A DNA stretch of 64,000 nt from Agelas oroides (GCA_949130485.1 OX422200.1:6108620-6172619); one strand, 5' to 3'. Positions 11,701 to 23,239 are shown, counted from the first letter of the stretch. Notes: generated by a model not told the origin, from the sequence alone. Numbers and translations: made by a program.

Positions 11701-13773
11701 CACACATCTTCAGAGTAGGTTAATTGCTTAGTACTGTCTGTCTGAGTCTGTGTAAATATGGGACATCCCACCCTTTACATGCGCATGTGCAGTCCCACAA
11801 GAAGCATATTCAGGATTCTGATTCACTAGTTGTCCACATTGAGATAGATCTAGTAATTGCAGATTTGGTGTGTAAACATAGCTGCATGTATGCGTCTTGC
11901 AGCTAGACAAGAATGCTGAATGCAATCTGCAGCCACTACCTCACAGTATAGATGTACTGTAGTCTCGTGAAAGAGCGCCCATGGGTGGAGCAGTTTACAT
12001 GTCTGGGGTGGGTGTTCTTTCGAGTGTTTCTGCATTTAGCCACAAAAGAGCACCCATGTCATGTTTATAGCTACTCGATGCCCTCGAAGCAAATATTTGG
12101 ACAAATAATAACGTACAATGAAGCGGTCAGTGGCTTTGAAGTTATGCGCTGACGGCACACAACACTCTGAACAGCACAATGTCATTGTACATGCGCGGTG
12201 CGTGCTAAATCATCTACGTCCGTCTACACAAAACAACCCCCTAGGAAATAAGACACCTCTAGCTGCTGTATGCAAGACTTGAGCCATAACACCTTTGAGT
12301 AGTTTGCTATGGCCCTATACATTCAGGCCTCATGGGGATCCCAACATCATGCAATATTGTGAACTGGATCTCGATTATGAGTCTGTTTAGGTCATTTTTG
12401 TATTCTGCTCTTGCTCATGCAGGCTCAGGAACAGTAGTGCCAAGTCTGACAACCATTACATCAAAATACGGTACGTTCAGTGCAGTCCAAAATCAAGATT
12501 TATGAAAAGATGTGTCTTAACTATAACTGCTACTTAGTCCTGTGCCAAATGACAACCCCAAAGACAGTTTCACTGACGAAAGTCACACGGCTGTAAATCA
12601 ATGTGTTCATAGCTGGATGACCACCAAGCATACAATGTACCTATGATAGTTACACATTAGGTATACGCAGGTACATCGTCCCTCATGCAGAGCATTTGGA
12701 ATTGGTAGAATACGTAATATGTGCCTCGTGCTAAGGCTTTTGACACTCAACTTTAGCTTGTTACATGATTTGTCCCTTTTCTTATATAGGTGAAGGAGAT
12801 GAGAAGGGGAAAGTTGTGGGTATATTTCGCTCTCTTGGGGCCCTATCAAGAGCCATTGGACCATTTGTAGCCTGCACAGGTGAGCCTGGACATGCTAGTG
12901 TAATATTAATGGTGGGCTTTTGATATACTGTCAGTCTCAAACTTAGTTCTCCATCATACGTATCCCAAGATGCTTGCAGAAACTTCTGTATGTAAAATTA
13001 ATGAGGGGGTTAGTTGAAAAAGGGATGTGTTTTCATTAGCTCCAAAAGGTCAAAGGTCAACAAAGCATATTCATTGTATTACTCAGTAACAAGGCTTAAT
13101 TTTATCATGAACAGTTCAAATTGAGCCTTGATATCTTGGTGGGCAATGAAAACACTTTGCTGACCTTTGACCTTTTGGGATTGTTGAAAACATATCCCCT
13201 TTTTCAATTGACCCCTCACTAATGTAGGAGGTCACTGTTTGCTATATTATGATATTGTACTGTTTGTGGGTAGGTGCACTATGGGACTAACCAATGCACT
13301 CATTTGATGTACAGTGGAAGCCCTCTAATTCAGACACCATGGGACCACTGCTCCATGTCCGGAATATAGAGGTGTCCGTATTTCGGAGGCTTCTGGTATA
13401 TTTTCAGTAGGCATGGCAATGCATACTTGTGCTGTTGAGCACTACAAAGGTGCTTTCTAGAGCTCTGTCTTGCTGTGAGCGGCAAGTGAGCGTCTGCATT
13501 ATCCAGTGAATTTTGTACAGTCCAGGTACTAAAGGGACCGAAAAACCTGTCTGCTTTGCGGAATAGTGGGTGTCCGCATTTTAGGGGTTCGGAATAGCGG
13601 GGTTCCACTGCAACACCTATCGACCTATTGTACAGCTATGACTGGCACTTTCTCTCCTTTCAGTGTACTGGCAGTACAGTGCATGTGTATGCTACCTGGC
13701 AGGAGGACTGCTGCTCTTCATTCCACTGCTTCTACTGCTGAGAGTTGATCCCGTTGTAACAAAGAAAGATTGA
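3116..13773 (+). CDS. MFSD10: MFSD10-like major facilitator transporter, 13 exons
   Basis: Exons: 3116-3301, 3509-3605, 4409-4512, 5723-5881, 7732-7935, 10395-10419 (predicted microexon), 10464-10575, 10835-10890, 11312-11364, 11587-11677, 12423-12470, 12790-12879, 13664-13773. All junctions are GT-AG and phases match, giving 444 aa, close to human MFSD10 (about 455). The family is the TETRAN/tetracycline-transporter-like branch of the MFS: twelve membrane helices moving organic anions across plasma or internal membranes. Seen here: the loop signature GTLSDIYGRK at about residues 113-122, FSGLEYSLTF and HQRFQYT in the second half, and FRSLGALSRAIGP near the end. The start at 3116 has A at -3 and G at +4; an ATG at 3104 is weaker, and a TAA at 3092 closes the frame upstream. 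The inter-domain loop is about 30 aa shorter than usual, so another linker exon could be missed. Introns carry several MITEs. Confidence 0.88.
4725..4792. repeat. Hairpin in MFSD10-like intron 3
   Basis: The outer sequence AGTTACATTCCC returns as GGGAATGTAACT, and the inner arms containing AGACAGAACAGCAT are perfectly complementary, around a loop of about 15 bases. One unpaired base lies in an arm. It looks like a small foldback insertion; no target duplication was identified. Confidence 0.6.
5663..5710. repeat. (AC)24 microsatellite just before an exon
   Basis: An uninterrupted AC dinucleotide run ends 12 bases before the exon that starts at 5723. It replaces the pyrimidine tract normally found upstream of an acceptor, leaving only AATCCTCCACAG. 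Repeat-length variation could affect splicing of this exon; that is inference. Confidence 0.95.
6630..7112. mobile_element. Non-autonomous DNA transposon, CACTGTAAAAAAT ends
   Basis: Inverted terminal repeats of about 65 bp (6630-6697 and 7046-7112) begin CACTGTAAAAAATTGG and contain AACCCAGAAAAGGTCAT. TA dinucleotides flank both ends, fitting a TA target duplication. The 350-bp interior has no coding capacity. It sits in MFSD10-like intron 4. Confidence 0.75.
9488..9959. mobile_element. pogo/Tigger-like MITE (CAGTGGAACCCC ends)
   Basis: The left end CAGTGGAACCCCTCTATAAC and the right end GTGGGGTTCCACTG are inverted repeats, and TA flanks both sides (9486-9487, 9960-9961). Terminal CAGTGGAACCCC with TA duplication is typical of pogo/Tigger elements of the Tc1-mariner superfamily. 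Copies of GTGTCCGTTA-type motifs recur inside. A relative lies at 13312-13610. Confidence 0.8.
10089..10175. repeat. GA-rich tandem repeat
   Basis: About three copies of a purine-rich unit containing GAGGAGAGGGGGGAGGGAAA form a strand-asymmetric tract in the intron before the predicted microexon. It could form triplex or G-quadruplex structures; that is inference. Confidence 0.7.
10395..10419 (+). other. Predicted 25-nt microexon of the MFSD10-like gene
   Basis: Exon 5 ends in phase 0 at 7935, but the next clear exon (10464) begins with two bases of a split codon, so a segment of 3n+1 bases is required between them. The 25-nt stretch between CCCAG and GTAGGC meets this. It encodes KGAGLFFS and joins to DLRNLRVL, matching the family's LFxFS...DLxxLR linker pattern. 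It restores the frame over the whole gene. No transcript evidence is available here. Confidence 0.55.
13312..13610. mobile_element. pogo/Tigger-like MITE, second copy
   Basis: It starts CAGTGGAAGCCCTCTAATTC and ends GCGGGGTTCCACTG. TA precedes the left end; CA follows the right end, so the target duplication has decayed by one base. It belongs to the same family as 9488-9959 and lies in the last MFSD10-like intron, 53 bp before the final exon. Confidence 0.75.
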
Positions 13774-14168
13774 TCCTGAAATCAATCCTTTTATAACACA
13801 GACCACAACGATCTAGGAGATTTGTGAAATGCACTTCCGAATACATTGTTATTTTGAGATTATAAAAACCACTGCACTACATGGTAACTCATATTAAGCT
13901 TCTGAATGAACAATGTGTTTGTGATAGTGGGAGTGATCCAACCGTATAGATAGCAAACTGTGACGGATGGTTAATTACTGCTGTGAACCAGGAGGGAATC
14001 AACCCCACTTTATTCTTAGAGAAGGTACAGCCTCAAATTTACAAAAAGAGCTACAAAAGGAGACCCATACGGTTGCACAAAGGCAACTAGATGAGGTCTG
14101 CTTTCAGAAAGCAGATTTATGTATAAGGCTATGTAACACAAAACCTAACAAATGGTCTGACACGAACC

Positions 14169-14296
14169 ATTTTGGGGTCAGTTGGAATACACGGCACCGG
14201 AAATTCGGATTAGTTAGCGCACAGGTAGGGTAAGGGTTAGGGTTGGGCAGGTGAACAGGATTTCCGGTGCCGTATATTCCAACTGATCCCCATTTT
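14169..14296. repeat. Foldback element with telomere-like core
   Basis: Arms of about 37 bp (14169-14205 and 14260-14296) share GTTGGAATA and CGGCACCGGAAAT with few mismatches. The loop contains GGGTAAGGGTTAGGGTTGGG, a short telomere-like tract. No clear target duplication was found. Confidence 0.65.
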
Positions 14297-14802
14297 GTTC
14301 TCTACTGCAGTTCACTATTTATACTATCACTGTGTGCCGAACACACAATGTGTTGAATAGCAATTGCTGCAATGATCATTGGTTGGGACAAAAGCCAGGT
14401 AGGACACACAGGACATTGATTGCAATGGGGATAATTTACTTCGAGTTAGACTATCCCTGGGGACCACCTACTTCAGGGGCATTTACTTCGTGACAGGGCA
14501 CTTACTCAAAAACTGGATTGTGCTTGGTAGGTGAATTGAATGTCCTGAGAATGAGACTGTGCGCATGCATGATATGCACCACTGTAAAAAGCTTTTGGGT
14601 TATATTACTTCAGCCATACATATTTCAGTTGCATCAGTGTAACTATCATCTAAGGAATGCTGAGGAGTTTCTTCTTTTATTCAGTCTGTTTTTTCAGAAG
14701 AGCTATACATAATCATGCAACCAAGGAACTTCTCCAGGGGCAGATGTATAAGATCAAAGAAACACCAAACCTCACTACAACTGGGCCATTTGATAGGAAA
14801 TG

Positions 14803-14939
14803 GGTCTTTGGTAGCCTCGTTCCCAGGCCTTCCCCGGCTCCAGCTTTTGATCGCTTGCAGTATATTCACTTTTAAGCTCTTTTGCAAGCAATCAAAAGCT
14901 GGAGCCGGGGAAGGCCTGGGAACGAGGCTAGGTCTTTGG
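14803..14939. mobile_element. Foldback MITE (TAGCCTCG family) with 9-bp target duplication
   Basis: The element at 14812-14930 begins TAGCCTCGTTCCCAGGCC and folds back along arms that include GGCTCCAGCTTTTGATC. Exact direct repeats GGTCTTTGG flank it (14803-14811, 14931-14939). Non-coding. Confidence 0.88.
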
Positions 14940-16490
14940 GGTGATTTCTGGAAATTTGCACGTTTATGCACCATGCAAATTATACTTTAGTATTTAACAC
15001 TTTCCTGGCAAAGAATGCTTGTTGAAATAACTTATCATTGCCAAGTTATATTTCTTAAAACCAACTCGTGTACAAAAGACAACTTTGAGAAACAAATGAC
15101 AGTTAAAAGGTTGAGAAAGGTTTGATGCTGGATGTGGACATATGTGCATACCATGTTCTAGTTCTCCTAGCTCACCCATTTGCAATTGAATTGAGTACAT
15201 TAATTTTAATTCTCAGGAAATTGACTGTAACAACTGTTTGAGCAAACATATTCACTTTCAAGCTCTTTTTGCGCTAGTTTCCTTGCATTGTCAAAATTAG
15301 GTGTAAGAACATTTGGCTGGTCACCCTCATTTAAAACACCTCTAGCAATCACAGTGCTAAGATCCAATTAATCTTCACTCCCAATGTCCACATCAGAACC
15401 TCTGCCATGATGGTAAGTGTTCCTGGGACCCCCAAAGCAAACCCATTGAATATTCCTCATCCTGTTCAGTGAATGCAGCTAAGTGTGCTTCATCTTCACA
15501 TGCTAGAATGCTTATGTCATCACTAGTAGTAACTATAGCTCATAGCAGCTGTATAAAACATGTAAAGTGGTGACACTACTAATTATTGTTCTACAGTTAT
15601 AGCTAGGCAATTTACCAGAAATACAGCTGCATTCCACATGCCATGTGGATATTTCCCACTTAGTGAGCGCTTTCTGACATGGGAGTACGCATATGTTTAA
15701 CCTCAGGATTGTGGCAACTCAAAATTGCAATAATCCCAGTTTCGTCATGTTTCACATATTTAGAGCTACTGAATATTCATAAATTTCACCCTAAGGGCCC
15801 TTTTCCTATAAAATGGCCCAAATGCCAATTTATTAGCCTTCTGAAAGGAGATACTAATTGAACTAAAGGGCTAAAGCTTCTCAACTACACTTTGATTATT
15901 GGAAGCATCTTAGCAATTTATGACGTGTCACGTACACAACAGGCATGCAACTGAGAGATATGACCAAATATGGTGGAAGTAACCCAAACATCAAACTTGT
16001 CCAATTTAGGTACGTACTGCAGTGGCTTTTGGTACTGTCCCAAACTTCTGTCGATCTGGCAACTACTTGGTAACTTTCTTCTGATCTGTCCAGTACCCTG
16101 TAGACTAAGTACGTTCTTGCCTGAACCTCTAACCTCATAATAGTGAAGCAGGAAATAGGTTGCTTCGATCCTATTCGTAGCCTTAAGTCTAGTTTGAAAG
16201 AAGGTACAATTTGTAAGTTCACTAAGTGCAAGCATTGAAGAGCAGCTGGTATGCATCTACAAATTATCAGTTCAAGGTCACATTCTTCCTAAGTCTTATA
16301 CATGATATCATGTGATCGATGTGGGCAATGGTTCCAGTTCAGATGTATGCATATTTAAACACCACCTCCCGAGACATGGTTTTGTTCAGATTGGTGAGAT
16401 TCAAGCGCCCGTAATGCATGAACGCAGGGTACTATCAAGACCAGACTCGCACCAGATTAACAACCTCTTTCTGTGCTTTCTGAAATTCCT

Positions 16491-16830
16491 GGTGACATCC
16501 CCATTAGATTGTGAAGTTAGCTAACTATGTTTTGTGGTTTTGGTGCGCATGGGTAACTTTGTGCAATCATATCTCCTGAACCCTACACCTATGGACATGA
16601 GACTTGTACCGTTGGATGCAGCAAAGATTAAAGCTCATAAGGATATGTAAAAGTATTGTGACATCCCCATAAGATATAGAACTGTGAAATAAACCATTTT
16701 TCATGATTTTGGTGCACACGAGTAAATTTGTGTGACTGTATCTCTTGAACCCTTCCCTCTACAGGCAAGAAACTTGTACTGTTGGATGTAGCAAAGATTG
16801 AGGTTTATAAAATCATGTAATGACATCCTC
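16491..16830. repeat. Diverged tandem duplication, unit about 165 bp
   Basis: The landmark GTGACATCCCCAT recurs near 16491 and 16659. The following stretch, with GTTGGATG(C/T)AGCAAAGATT, appears twice with roughly 15-20% divergence. It is probably an old tandem duplication of unknown repetitive DNA. Confidence 0.6.
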
Positions 16831-17170
16831 CAAGCCAAAACAAAGAATTACGTTAAGCTGGGAAGTTGGGCCAGAGTGCAGCGGCTACAGCTATAGCAGG
16901 GTGCCCTCAGCTTCTCCCTCGGAAGCAGCCACAGTCCACCAGTGATTTGGGTGCTCCAAAGCACCGGAGGGTCAACCAGCTAAAGATGAAGACCTTTGTC
17001 AAGAAGGAGCCAGTATAACTGATGGGTGTATGGCCACAGTAGGGAGATCATCAACAATGGCAGCAGTTGTACAGCACAGTGCATGGGAGGAGCTCCATGC
17101 AACTGGAGAGCCCTGTCCCCCCACCCCCTCCTCTGTCCATGCCAGAACTATGCGCCTGTGGCCAAGCCAA

Positions 17171-17448
17171 GGGACCATCTTATATACAGGAGTAAGACCC
17201 CACAATAATTGGTGTACTGTGTACATAAGATGGACCCATAATGGTATGTATGACACTCTATATATACAGGGACCATCTTATGTACAGGAGTAAGACCCCA
17301 CAATAATCAGTGTACATAAGATGGACCCATAATGGTATGTATGACACTCTATATATACAGGGACCATCTTATGTACAGGAGTAAGACCCCACAATAATCA
17401 GTGTACATAAGATGGGCCCATAATAGTACATATGACACTATATATAAA
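17171..17448. repeat. 91-bp tandem repeat, about 2.7 copies
   Basis: The phrase GTGTACATAAGATGG starts at 17219, 17310 and 17401, giving an exact 91-bp period. Each unit carries two inverted halves, GGGACCATCTTATGTA and TACATAAGATGG(A/G)CCC. Related short inverted motifs reappear at 19127-19280, so this is a dispersed family. Confidence 0.85.
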
Positions 17449-18173
17449 GACTTAAAAAACATTAAAAAGATGTAGGGATGGCATGTCAAAAAGTATGCAA
17501 ACAAGGTAGGGATGATGCATGAAAGCAAAGGTCTACATATTGGCAAAGCCCCATCCCTATACATCTTTTTCACACTGCAGTTAGACAGCGTGTTTGAGAG
17601 CTGAATCTGCACCCGTCCATGCAGTTATTAATGCTGTGCATGAATACTTGAGTTTACACACTGTCAGGCTATGACTAGTCTGCAGCCCACTCAAGCTCAG
17701 TGTCTAGGTTGTATCAGAAAGGGTGCCACTGTCACTACAAGTGGTATGTGGGCAGTAAAGCTACTTGGTAGCTATCTGATAGCTACGTATGAGGCAAACA
17801 CACCTATACAGACACAAATGCTGGATCATACTCCTCGTTCCCAGGCCATGTGGGAGGAGCTAGGAAGTGGCCTGAGAACGAGGCTACAGCAGTAACCCAG
17901 GCCATGTGGAGGAGCTATAGGAAGTGGCCTGAGAAAGAGGCTGCAAGTAGGTTGGAGTGAACTTGTGGTATGTTTTAGGAAGACCCCCATGCACTGAGAA
18001 CGAGGTTAAAGCCATGAACTGCCAGTAAAGACTACCTATGCACTGTCTAACTGCAGTGTGAAAAAGATGTAGGGATGGGGCTTTGCCAATATGTAGACCT
18101 TTGCTTTCATGCATCATCCCTACCTTGTTTGCATACTTTTTGGCATACCATCCCTACATCTTTTTTAAGTCTT
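17449..18173. repeat. Large inverted repeat, arms about 135 bp
   Basis: The left arm (17449-17589) and right arm (18043-18173) are nearly perfect reverse complements. They include GATGTAGGGATG, GCAAAGGTCTACATATTGGC and CTGCAGTTAGACAG. The 450-bp spacer contains degraded TAGCCTCG-family sequence. It may be a foldback or TIR transposon; no target duplication was identified. Confidence 0.75.
17832..17945. mobile_element. Degraded, tandemly duplicated TAGCCTCG-family fragment
   Basis: CTCGTTCCCAGGCCATGTGGG...CCTGAGAACGAGGCTA is followed at once by a second partial copy with CCAGGCCATGTGG and CCTGAGAAAGAGGCT. It lies in the spacer of the inverted repeat at 17449-18173. Confidence 0.6.
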
Positions 18174-18593
18174 GTTTCTGTACTTTTTTGATGTTAATCT
18201 CAGTTACAGTTAGACCTAAGCCTAAGAAGAATATTTCAAGTGCATGTAACAACAACACCAGAACTTGGAACGGCATTGACAGTTTAGTAGTGATTCCAGG
18301 CATGTAATAATTATGTGCAATAGCTATAGCCAGCTAGAACCTGATGAAGGACCAACCACTCTCTGTACCAAACTTTGTGAAACCAATTTCATGATTCAGT
18401 TGTCAATCACATGACAACTGACCAGCTGCAGCACAGAAAACTATCATACTGACAACTGACCATCCTATAGCTTTACAGTTCACTAAAGCTGTGAGTAGGC
18501 TATTTTTAGTGTAGCTACAAGTAGGCAGCTGAATGCAGCGCCTTACCTACGTGGTGTTCATATTAAGCCTTGCCCAATGCCCGCTCGCTTGTG

Positions 18594-18645
18594 TACTCTC
18601 GCTTCCAGACCAATGACCGTGGTCTTTGGTCTGGGAACGAGACTT
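18594..18645. mobile_element. Short degraded foldback copy (TAGTCTCG type)
   Basis: The sequence reads as a small hairpin with CTCGCTTCCAGACCA on one side and GGTCTGGGAACGAGACT on the other. The outer bases of the left end and any target duplication are lost. Confidence 0.45.
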
Positions 18646-19275
18646 CGTGTGTGCATGCGTACAAAATTAAAAAATGGTGTCCTAAGCAACGGACAGCAGC
18701 CTCAGAGTGTTGTGAATAGCTTTTGTTGACCAGGGTGAATTTGAAGCTATGAAGACGCTGAGTGGTCGTAGAGCTCCGCGCTGTGATAAGCATCAGTTTC
18801 GTGCTAAAATGACGGTGAGTACTTAAACCGTTTGCGAGATATCGTTGTTGAACATAGTGGTCTTAACAAGAAAGAAGAAAGAAAGAAGAATACGAAAAAT
18901 GGCACTTTCGCTACCGCACACTTTTGCGTTTAGCTGTCTTCCGCGTAGCTTTTGGCCACTTATATGAGTCTTGCTGATCACAAAGGCACTCAAAGAGGAA
19001 GCCTGGGCACTTAAATAAGCTTTTAGTGTGTTTGTGGTGAAGTTATACGGCTTTTGCTTAAGTATTGCATATATTGCGCATCGGCGCCATCCCTACATAG
19101 AGAGTCTACCGACTCTCTGATATATAGGGACCATCTTATGTAGAATGGGTTGAGCAATACATAAGATGGACCCATATATATATAGGAGGCTTGGTGCATA
19201 AAAAAGACCCATATAGTATAGGGAACTTCGTACATAAGAAAGACCCATTAAAGTAGTAGTGCATAAGAAAGACCC

Positions 19276-19786
19276 ACCGTAAATTGGAAAATATTCGTTT
19301 CATGTTACAAATTTTCGTGTTAAAAAATTTCATAGAAGCGGACGGCAACGATTAACGCCGAAATTTCTTACACGTGCACGTGGCAGCGTCATTCTAGAAG
19401 CTCAAGACTTCGAGCGGCATGGAGTATGAAAGAGCTTGCTGCATTCGAGGCTATACGTTGAATATAAAATACTGACCGCGCTTCTTGCCAAGGCTTTTGT
19501 CCACGATAGCCTTAATTCTTCTTGTTTGCAAGGGCGATCGCTAGCGTTGGCAGACATGTTGACAACGATCCTTCGGGATCCGGAAGACCACACTTCGGCT
19601 TTAAGTAGCTTCAAATTAACATCGCGAATGAGGACTAACAGTGAGGAGCAGAGTATTCAAAACGGCTGTCTTTGTGTGCACATCGCACGCCGTGTTACTT
19701 TCGTATGGCAAATTTACACTGTCGAAATTTTCGTTGTCGGCTGGACCAACGAATTTTTAACACCTAACTTTTCCCAATTTACGGTA
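19276..19786. mobile_element. TIR element with ACCGTAAATTGG ends
   Basis: The left end ACCGTAAATTGGAAAA is mirrored at the right by CCCAATTTACGGT. Inner arms share GTTAAAAA and AAATTTTCG patterns, with divergence. Internal frames are open on both strands (19436-19861 +, 19402-19614 -) but resemble no protein I know. The right end abuts the next element at 19784. Confidence 0.5.
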
Positions 19787-20000
19787 CCATATAGCGGGGA
19801 ACAGAAATTTTCGCTAGGTGCAAATTTTCGCGATTTTCGCGGACGGACCTGCTTCTGCTAAAATAAGAACCGCGAAAAAATGAACTAAAATTGATGACGT
19901 CAACTAGTGCCTGTGTGAACGAGATGGTTCTCTACAGTCTGTCTGCCCTTTAAATGGTCGCTGTAGGGAAGAATCGGCCTGCTACTATCCATAATGCCAA
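19784..20000. mobile_element. Left half of a TACCGTATAGCGGG-type MITE
   Basis: The sequence from TACCATATAGCGGGGAAC onward closely matches the complete element at 28068-28449, including GCAAATTTTCGCGATTTTCG and GAGATGGTTCTCTACAGTC. The right half is missing. Confidence 0.6.
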
Positions 20001-20224
20001 CGGACCCGTAAGAGACGCTCCGAAGCCGAGATCAGCAGTGCTGAATCCTTCTGTTCAACAAGCCAGTTTCTCGCCCACGGCGGCAGTCCTAATTGTAATT
20101 GTAATTGTAATTGTAATTGAACACTCCAACAAGAGGAGCAGATGAGTATAATTACAACATACAACGTAAGATAATTAAGTTAAAATTGAACATTAGAGGT
20201 ATAGTTGAAGAGAGGGAATTCAGT

Positions 20225-22140
20225 TTACACAGTAGAGATATAATAGATATCATCTTCCAGGTGACGGTTGAGTTCTGGAGCATTTCGGGCATCCCTGATA
20301 AAGGAACCACATAATCGGTCGCACTGAGAGTAGGTTTTAAGATGTTTATACCCATATATAGAGTTGTAACCAATAAAAGTATAGGCGCAGCGGGCACTCT
20401 CAGAAAAGAGGTCAGAAATGAGGCTCGAAGAAGAGCGGGAAGCAGAGGCTAGTAATTTTGCAGATCTAAATATAACAACGTTGTAAATACTTTGGAGTTT
20501 AGCAGTCGAGTGCAATAAGCCTGTGTGGGAGTGACGGGGTAGAGACCATATCTTACGGAGAAGATTATTGAATGTAACTTCAAGTGTTTTTAGCTGGGGA
20601 TTAGAAGATTTCCAGAGAGCTGCACCATACAATGAGAGACAAAAGCTAGAAAAGAGGCGAGTTTTAACAAGGGGGTCACAGCAGGCAAAAAGATGTAACA
20701 TACAATTAGCTTTACGACACAAATCCTTAGTAATAGAAGAAATATCTTCACTGTCGGAAAGGTTATGTGTAAGTATGTGACCAAGATGATTGACAGAGTT
20801 TCTAAGACCGAGTGACTGACCAAGGAATGTGAAACGTGGAGAGATAGCATCAGCACATTTGTAGAATTTAATAAGCTGGGTTTTGTCTGGATTAAAGGTC
20901 AGATGATGTTGTGTAGCAAAAGATAGGCAGGTATCGAGCATGTATCTAAGTGCAGAAGGAGAAGGAGCTAGGAGTGAAATATCGTCAGCATAGCATACAG
21001 CACCAACAAAGTGATGCTTCCAAAAGCAACCGATACCACAGTTTTCAAGGGCAATTAAAAGGTCATCAATGTAAACTGTGAAGAGGATTGGAGACAAAAC
21101 TCCACCTTGGCGGACACCATTAGTAGTATGAAAGCAATTAGAAAAGGTCTTGGCCCATCTGACCTTTAGTTGTTGGGAAGAATACCAAGATAATAGAAGT
21201 CTTGCAATAACTGGTGGAAGGTCTCTATTAAGAAGTTTCTCAAAAAGAAGTGAATGGTCGACACGATCAAAAGCTTTGGAGGCATCTAAAAAGCAACCAT
21301 AAACATGAGAGTTGTTAACCAGATATTTATGAATAACATTTTTAAGTAAACCAGTGCAAAGATCAGAAGAAAAGCCAGGTTTAAACCCGAACTGAAGAGA
21401 AGATGTTACGAAGCAAGACTGAAATTTGAAAAGAAGACACCATTCAAACACTTTGCTTAAAGTAGGGGCAAGAGCTATGGGACGGTAGTTGTCTGAACAA
21501 GATGGATCCTTACCAGGCTTTGGTATGGGAACAAGGATACAATCACGGAGAGGAGTTGGGACAGTACCATGTCGAATCATTGCAGTGAATAACTTAGAAA
21601 GAGGCGTACTGAGAACATCTTTGGCATAGATGAAGTGATTGGAGGAGAGAACTGAGCCATCATTCTTGTTGCGTTTAAGTTGAGAAATAGCATCATAAAC
21701 GATTTCCTGGGTGATAAAAACAGAGGAAAGGGCAGAGGGGGTAATAGATTCCTTAACTTGGTGTTGAAGATTGGTGCGGGATGTATCAGGGACAGAATTG
21801 AGAAGTGACTCAAGTTTAGACGCGAAGATGTTAGATATTTCGATATCATTATTACAACCATCAATAATACTAGATGAAGACATAGCACCGCTGGAAGGTT
21901 TTGAAAGTTTCTTAACATGTTTCCAGAATTCCTGTGGATTAGAATGTGAGATAGCAGTTGCTAGGTTTTCACGTTGAATGTAATTCCGGCGACGGCGAAG
22001 CCGACGAACCTCATACTTGAATCTCCTCTTGCTATTCTTCTTAATCTGGAATAGGACACCAGAGGTTGGACATCCACAATCAGACCAAACTTTGTGCCAA
22101 AACTGAGCAGATTGCTTGAGGGTATGTGCAGATCTATTCC
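20225..22140 (-). pseudogene. Non-LTR reverse transcriptase domain
   Basis: The open frame from 21883 continues the frame upstream to about 22140. Visible RT features are KPGKDPSCSDNYRPIAL, the motif A region ASKAFDRVDH, the motif B region GVRQGGVLSPILFTVYIDDL and the catalytic box CYADDISLLA. The order and the late hydrophobic segments fit the RT of APE-type non-LTR retrotransposons. The RT part itself is uninterrupted over about 550 residues, but no upstream in-frame endonuclease is attached, so it is unlikely to be active. Confidence 0.82.
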
Positions 22141-22194
22141 AACCAGAGAGAGGAGCATATCGCTGACAGTGGCCCTGTGTGGGGAGACAAAGGA

Positions 22195-22983
22195 CTAGCT
22201 GTCAAGATCAACATGGTGAATAGTGCAGTCAGGGTCACAACAATTAAGGATGTCATTAGGAAATTCAGGAATGCTGGAAGAAAGGTGATCACAATAAGAA
22301 GAAATATGATGTTGATTGACTTTGAACCAGTTGACAGATGGAGAGGACTGAGCATGAGAGTGATTGGGGTGACAATGACTACTGACGGAAGAATTACGGG
22401 GACAAGGAAAAGAAAGAAAGTCAGGGAGTTTGAGAGAAAAATGGAGAGGAAGATGATCAGAGAAATTCTCCACAGGATCTAGAGTAAAGACAGAATCAAT
22501 AAAATTAGAGAAGTTGGAATAAGTGAGAATGTGGTCTGGGGAGGAGAAACATGAAAAGTCATCCTTACGATAAGTAAAGTTAATATTATATAACTTATCA
22601 ACACAAGCAAGATTATGAGAACTCATGAATGACGTGAGAGTGGTGAGATTGGAACCAGGACGGGACAAATCAGTATTAAAATCACCCGCAATAATGATAT
22701 TATCAAAATTTTCAGCAGAAATGATACCATCTAATTCACCTATACTTTCAGCAAATGCAGTGTGGGATGCAACATTGGAGTAATCGGTGGGGAAATACAC
22801 ACAGACAAAAAGAACAGCAAAGGGAGAGTTAGCAAGAGAGTTATGCAAAGTAAGTGAGATAGCGCATAAACGTTGGGATGAGGTGAAGATCCTACGGATC
22901 ACAGGGGAAAGTGATTTACGATAAAGGATGCCACAGCCACCAAAAGGGCGGCTATACTTTCGTAATTGCGAAGGCCTCCACAC
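22195..22983 (-). pseudogene. Retrotransposon endonuclease fragment
   Basis: The 262-residue frame shows the C-terminal half of an APE-like endonuclease: CVYFPTDYSN, IIAGDFNTDLS, SSPDHIL and FSDHLPLHF. The GDFN, SPDHI and SDHLPL signatures belong to the catalytic core that nicks target DNA. The N-terminal catalytic region is missing at the truncated 5' end. The frame stops 55 bases before the RT frame begins, indicating a frameshift from a once continuous polyprotein. Confidence 0.78.
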
Positions 22984-23106
22984 AAAAGAAGACTAGGCCA
23001 CAAGCTTCTTCGCTTCGTCGTTTAGTGTCGTTTCTTCGGTATATAATATTGGGATCAGTTTACATACAAAAGTATAGGTAGGGTCTTTATCTACATATAA
23101 AAGTAC

Positions 23107-23184
23107 ATTGATACCTAGTCTCGCGGAGCCAGACCTCTCACACATTTCGTGCGAGAGTCTGGCTCCGCGAGACTAATTGATACC
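23107..23184. mobile_element. 60-bp foldback MITE (TAGTCTCG type), 9-bp target duplication
   Basis: The element at 23116-23175 begins TAGTCTCGCGGAGCCAGAC, ends with the complement GTCTGGCTCCGCGAGACTA, and has a loop of about 22 bases. Exact direct repeats ATTGATACC flank it (23107-23115, 23176-23184). It is one of the shortest complete members. Confidence 0.88.
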
Positions 23185-23239
23185 AACTCCTCACTCGCGG
23201 TCCCACGATGACGAAGCAGCCACGTCTCCTTCAATGGTA

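Larger units (their letters stand above)
13774..20084. other. Gene-poor, repeat-rich stretch
   Basis: Between the transporter gene and the 3' end of a minus-strand retrotransposon I find only repeats and transposon remnants, listed individually. Open frames such as 19436-19861 (+) lie inside element-like sequence and have no recognisable protein character. Confidence 0.5.
20085..22990 (-). mobile_element. 5'-truncated non-LTR retrotransposon
   Basis: On the minus strand this carries the C-terminal part of an apurinic-type endonuclease and then a reverse transcriptase. It ends in a short (ATTACA)n-like tail at about 20091-20119, typical of target-primed elements with simple-repeat 3' ends. 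The 5' end is cut in the endonuclease domain near 22990. A stop/frameshift between the two domains makes it non-functional. Confidence 0.8.

Noticed and set aside
14226-14248. Telomere sequence
   Set aside because: Only two or three irregular TTAGGG-like units inside a foldback loop; too short to be a telomere or fusion scar.
19436-19861. 141-codon plus-strand frame
   Set aside because: It spans the junction of two transposon-like elements and has no recognisable domain or splice context.
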